5,965 nucleotides of DNA from JALHTV01 sp049510055 (lineage in GTDB: Bacteria; Planctomycetota; Phycisphaerae; SM23-33): assembly GCA_049510055.1 (NCBI GenBank), contig JBEKZI010000108.1, forward strand, positions 1 to 5,965, written 5' to 3'. The notes beneath the pieces were generated by a model. The model had not been told where the DNA came from. It ran no database searches and saw nothing but the letters and a program-made list of their open reading frames with translations. Shown piece by piece: positions 4,778 through 5,965 of the stretch. Numbering within the stretch: position 1 is the first letter of the stretch; each line of letters opens with the position of its first letter. Made by a program: the position numbers and the translations under genes.

Positions 4778-5965
4778 CTACTTTTGAATAGTTTTTTCCG
4801 GCCAGCTTAGGACCGCGCCGGTGTCGGCGCTGGTGGCGTGCGCGGCGTAGCGGCCCAGGGCGCCGTGGGTAATCTGCGGCGGGCGGGGCTTGGCGCGCTT
4901 GCGGCGCCGGGCGAGTTCCGCGGCCGGCAGGCGCACGTTCAGCTTCCGCGCGGGGATGTCGATCTCGATGACGTCGCCGTCGCGCAGCAAGCCGATCTCG
5001 CCGCCGGCGGCCGCCTCGGGCGAGACGTGCCCGATGGCCGGGCCGCTGGTGCCGCCGCTGAACCGCCCGTCGGTAATCAGGAAGCACTTCTCGTACAGGC
5101 CCAGCCCGCGGATGTAGCTGGTGGGGGCGAGCATCTCCTGCATGCCCGGGCCGCCGCGCGGGCCTTCGTTGCGGATGACCACCACGTCGCCGGGCTTGAC
5201 CCGCCCGGCCAGGATCACGCGGCAGGCGTCCTCCTGGCTTTCGCAAATGCGGGCCTTGCCGACAAACCGGTACATCTTGGGGTCCAGCCCGGCCTGCTTG
5301 ACGATGGCGCCTTGGCGGGCGATGTTGCCGTACAGGATTGTCAGCCCGCCGGTGCGTGTGAACGCGCGGTTCAATGGGCGGATGACGTCGTAGGCGTCCA
5401 GCGGGCCGGCGTTGCGGACGCGCAGTTTCCTGGGGCGCTGGCCGCGGAGCATCGCGCGGACTTCTTCCACGCTGCGGCCCGTGGCCTGCCAGCCCAGGCG
5501 ATACATGCGTTTGGCCGCCGGGCAGAGCTTGGGGCTTCGCAGGCAGTAGTGCTTCAGATTCTGTCCGACGGTCTGGCCAGTGACAGTCAGGCAATCGGTG
5601 TGGATCAGGCTGGGCCTATCCCACCAGAGCTGGCCCATCAGCATGTGGATGCCGCCGGCGCGGTGCAGGTCCTGGACGTGATAGGTCCGGCCTTCCGGCG
5701 TCGAGGAGGGGGAGACGCGGCAGATGTTGGGCGTGCGGTCGGCGATCTTCTCGATGTCCTTCAGCGTGTATTTCAGCCCGGCCTCGGCGGCCATGGCCAG
5801 TAGGTGCAGGATCGTGTTGGACGAGCCGCCCATGGCCATGTCCGTCGTCAAGGCATTGTCGAACGCCTTGCGGGACATGATGCGGCGCGGCAGCAGGGGG
5901 TAGCTGCGCTTGCAGCCACCGCGAGCCCATTCCTGGACCATCTTCACGATCCGCTGCGCGGCGGC
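4778..5965 (-). CDS. ilvD: Dihydroxy-acid dehydratase, C-terminal about two thirds; 5' end beyond window
   Basis: IlvD dehydrates 2,3-dihydroxy-isovalerate and 2,3-dihydroxy-3-methylvalerate to the 2-keto acids that precede valine, leucine and isoleucine, using an iron-sulfur cluster in the cytoplasm. The frame is open to the window edge, giving 395 visible residues of an expected 600 or so. Seen: AFDNALTTDMAMGGSSNT (5813-5866); YHVQDLHRAGG; DCLTVTGQTV; GGLTILYGNIA; EGPRGGPGMQEML; ITDGRFSGGTSGP (RFSGGT at 5048-5065, holding the serine proposed as catalytic base); and IGHVSPEA. The ending ALGRYAAHATSADTGAV and the extra segment between QTVGQNL and DVIRPL (about 5390-5557) resemble the longer E. 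coli-type IlvD rather than the short form. The Fe-S cysteines expected in the N-terminal part lie outside the window. Edd and sugar-acid dehydratases are relatives, but the motifs fit IlvD better. The stop is TAG. Confidence 0.93.
   Translation of the reverse strand, partial: AAAQRIVKMVQEWARGGCKRSYPLLPRRIMSRKAFDNALTTDMAMGGSSNTILHLLAMAAEAGLKYTLKDIEKIADRTPNICRVSPSSTPEGRTYHVQDLHRAGGIHMLMGQLWWDRPSLIHTDCLTVTGQTVGQNLKHYCLRSPKLCPAAKRMYRLGWQATGRSVEEVRAMLRGQRPRKLRVRNAGPLDAYDVIRPLNRAFTRTGGLTILYGNIARQGAIVKQAGLDPKMYRFVGKARICESQEDACRVILAGRVKPGDVVVIRNEGPRGGPGMQEMLAPTSYIRGLGLYEKCFLITDGRFSGGTSGPAIGHVSPEAAAGGEIGLLRDGDVIEIDIPARKLNVRLPAAELARRRKRAKPRPPQITHGALGRYAAHATSADTGAVLSWPEKTIQK

Noticed and set aside
4746..4800. 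AT-rich stretch with T-runs between ilvD and the Dph6-like gene, considered as a terminator
   Set aside because: The T-runs are on the plus strand, so the minus-strand transcript would carry A-runs, and no stable stem accompanies them. It looks like an ordinary operon spacer.
4746..5594. Upstream extension of the Dph6-like frame to a 511-residue protein
   Set aside because: The extension overlaps ilvD in another frame and is Arg/Pro-rich with no domain. The GTG at 4745 directly precedes the conserved family N-terminus and has a ribosome site.
4838..5803. 321-residue open frame on the plus strand antisense to ilvD
   Set aside because: It is an Ala/Gly/Val/Asp-rich shadow of ilvD, whose motifs are unmistakable on the minus strand.
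1..5965. CRISPR array, tRNA/rRNA, insertion sequence, phage or defence genes
   Set aside because: I saw no regularly spaced direct repeats, no cloverleaf or rRNA-like sequence, and no transposase, integrase or nuclease motifs.

Overview
The window is GC-rich bacterial chromosome with four compact, mostly housekeeping gene blocks. It has five recognisable genes and one small unknown one, and both edge genes are cut by the window. High GC, a type-4-pilus-type ATPase, an AGXT-like aminotransferase next to a long serA, and a GTAGGGCGTGCAAC-type intergenic repeat would fit a planctomycete-like (for example Phycisphaerae) genome. This is a guess from overall style; no ribosomal RNA or clade-specific marker is present.

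Left block (1-2340, + strand): the C-terminal part of a class V (alanine/serine-glyoxylate type) aminotransferase is followed after 13 nt by a complete 538-aa D-3-phosphoglycerate dehydrogenase (SerA) carrying both the intervening regulatory domain and the ACT domain. The pair looks like a serine-biosynthesis operon in which the aminotransferase may stand in for SerC. A strong GC hairpin 3' of serA looks like the operon terminator.

Middle block (2369-3971, + strand): a small protein with one membrane helix and a four-cysteine zinc-ribbon-like motif lies 13 nt upstream of a 390-aa PilT-family hexameric retraction ATPase. No other pilus genes are visible.

Intergenic element (3976-4055): between the converging pilT-like gene and the minus-strand block sits an 80-bp structure. 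It is two hairpins facing each other, each headed by GTAGGG and each with a CGTGCA...TGCACG stem. This is the architecture of a REP/BIME element and is the most interesting non-coding feature here.

Right block (4059-5965, - strand): ilvD (dihydroxy-acid dehydratase, branched-chain amino acid synthesis, N-terminus beyond the right edge) is followed after 32 nt by a 228-aa Dph6-related PP-loop ATP pyrophosphatase with a GTG start. The two probably form one transcript. I found no CRISPR array, tRNA, rRNA, insertion sequence or defence system. The long open frames antisense to serA, pilT and ilvD are codon-bias shadows.
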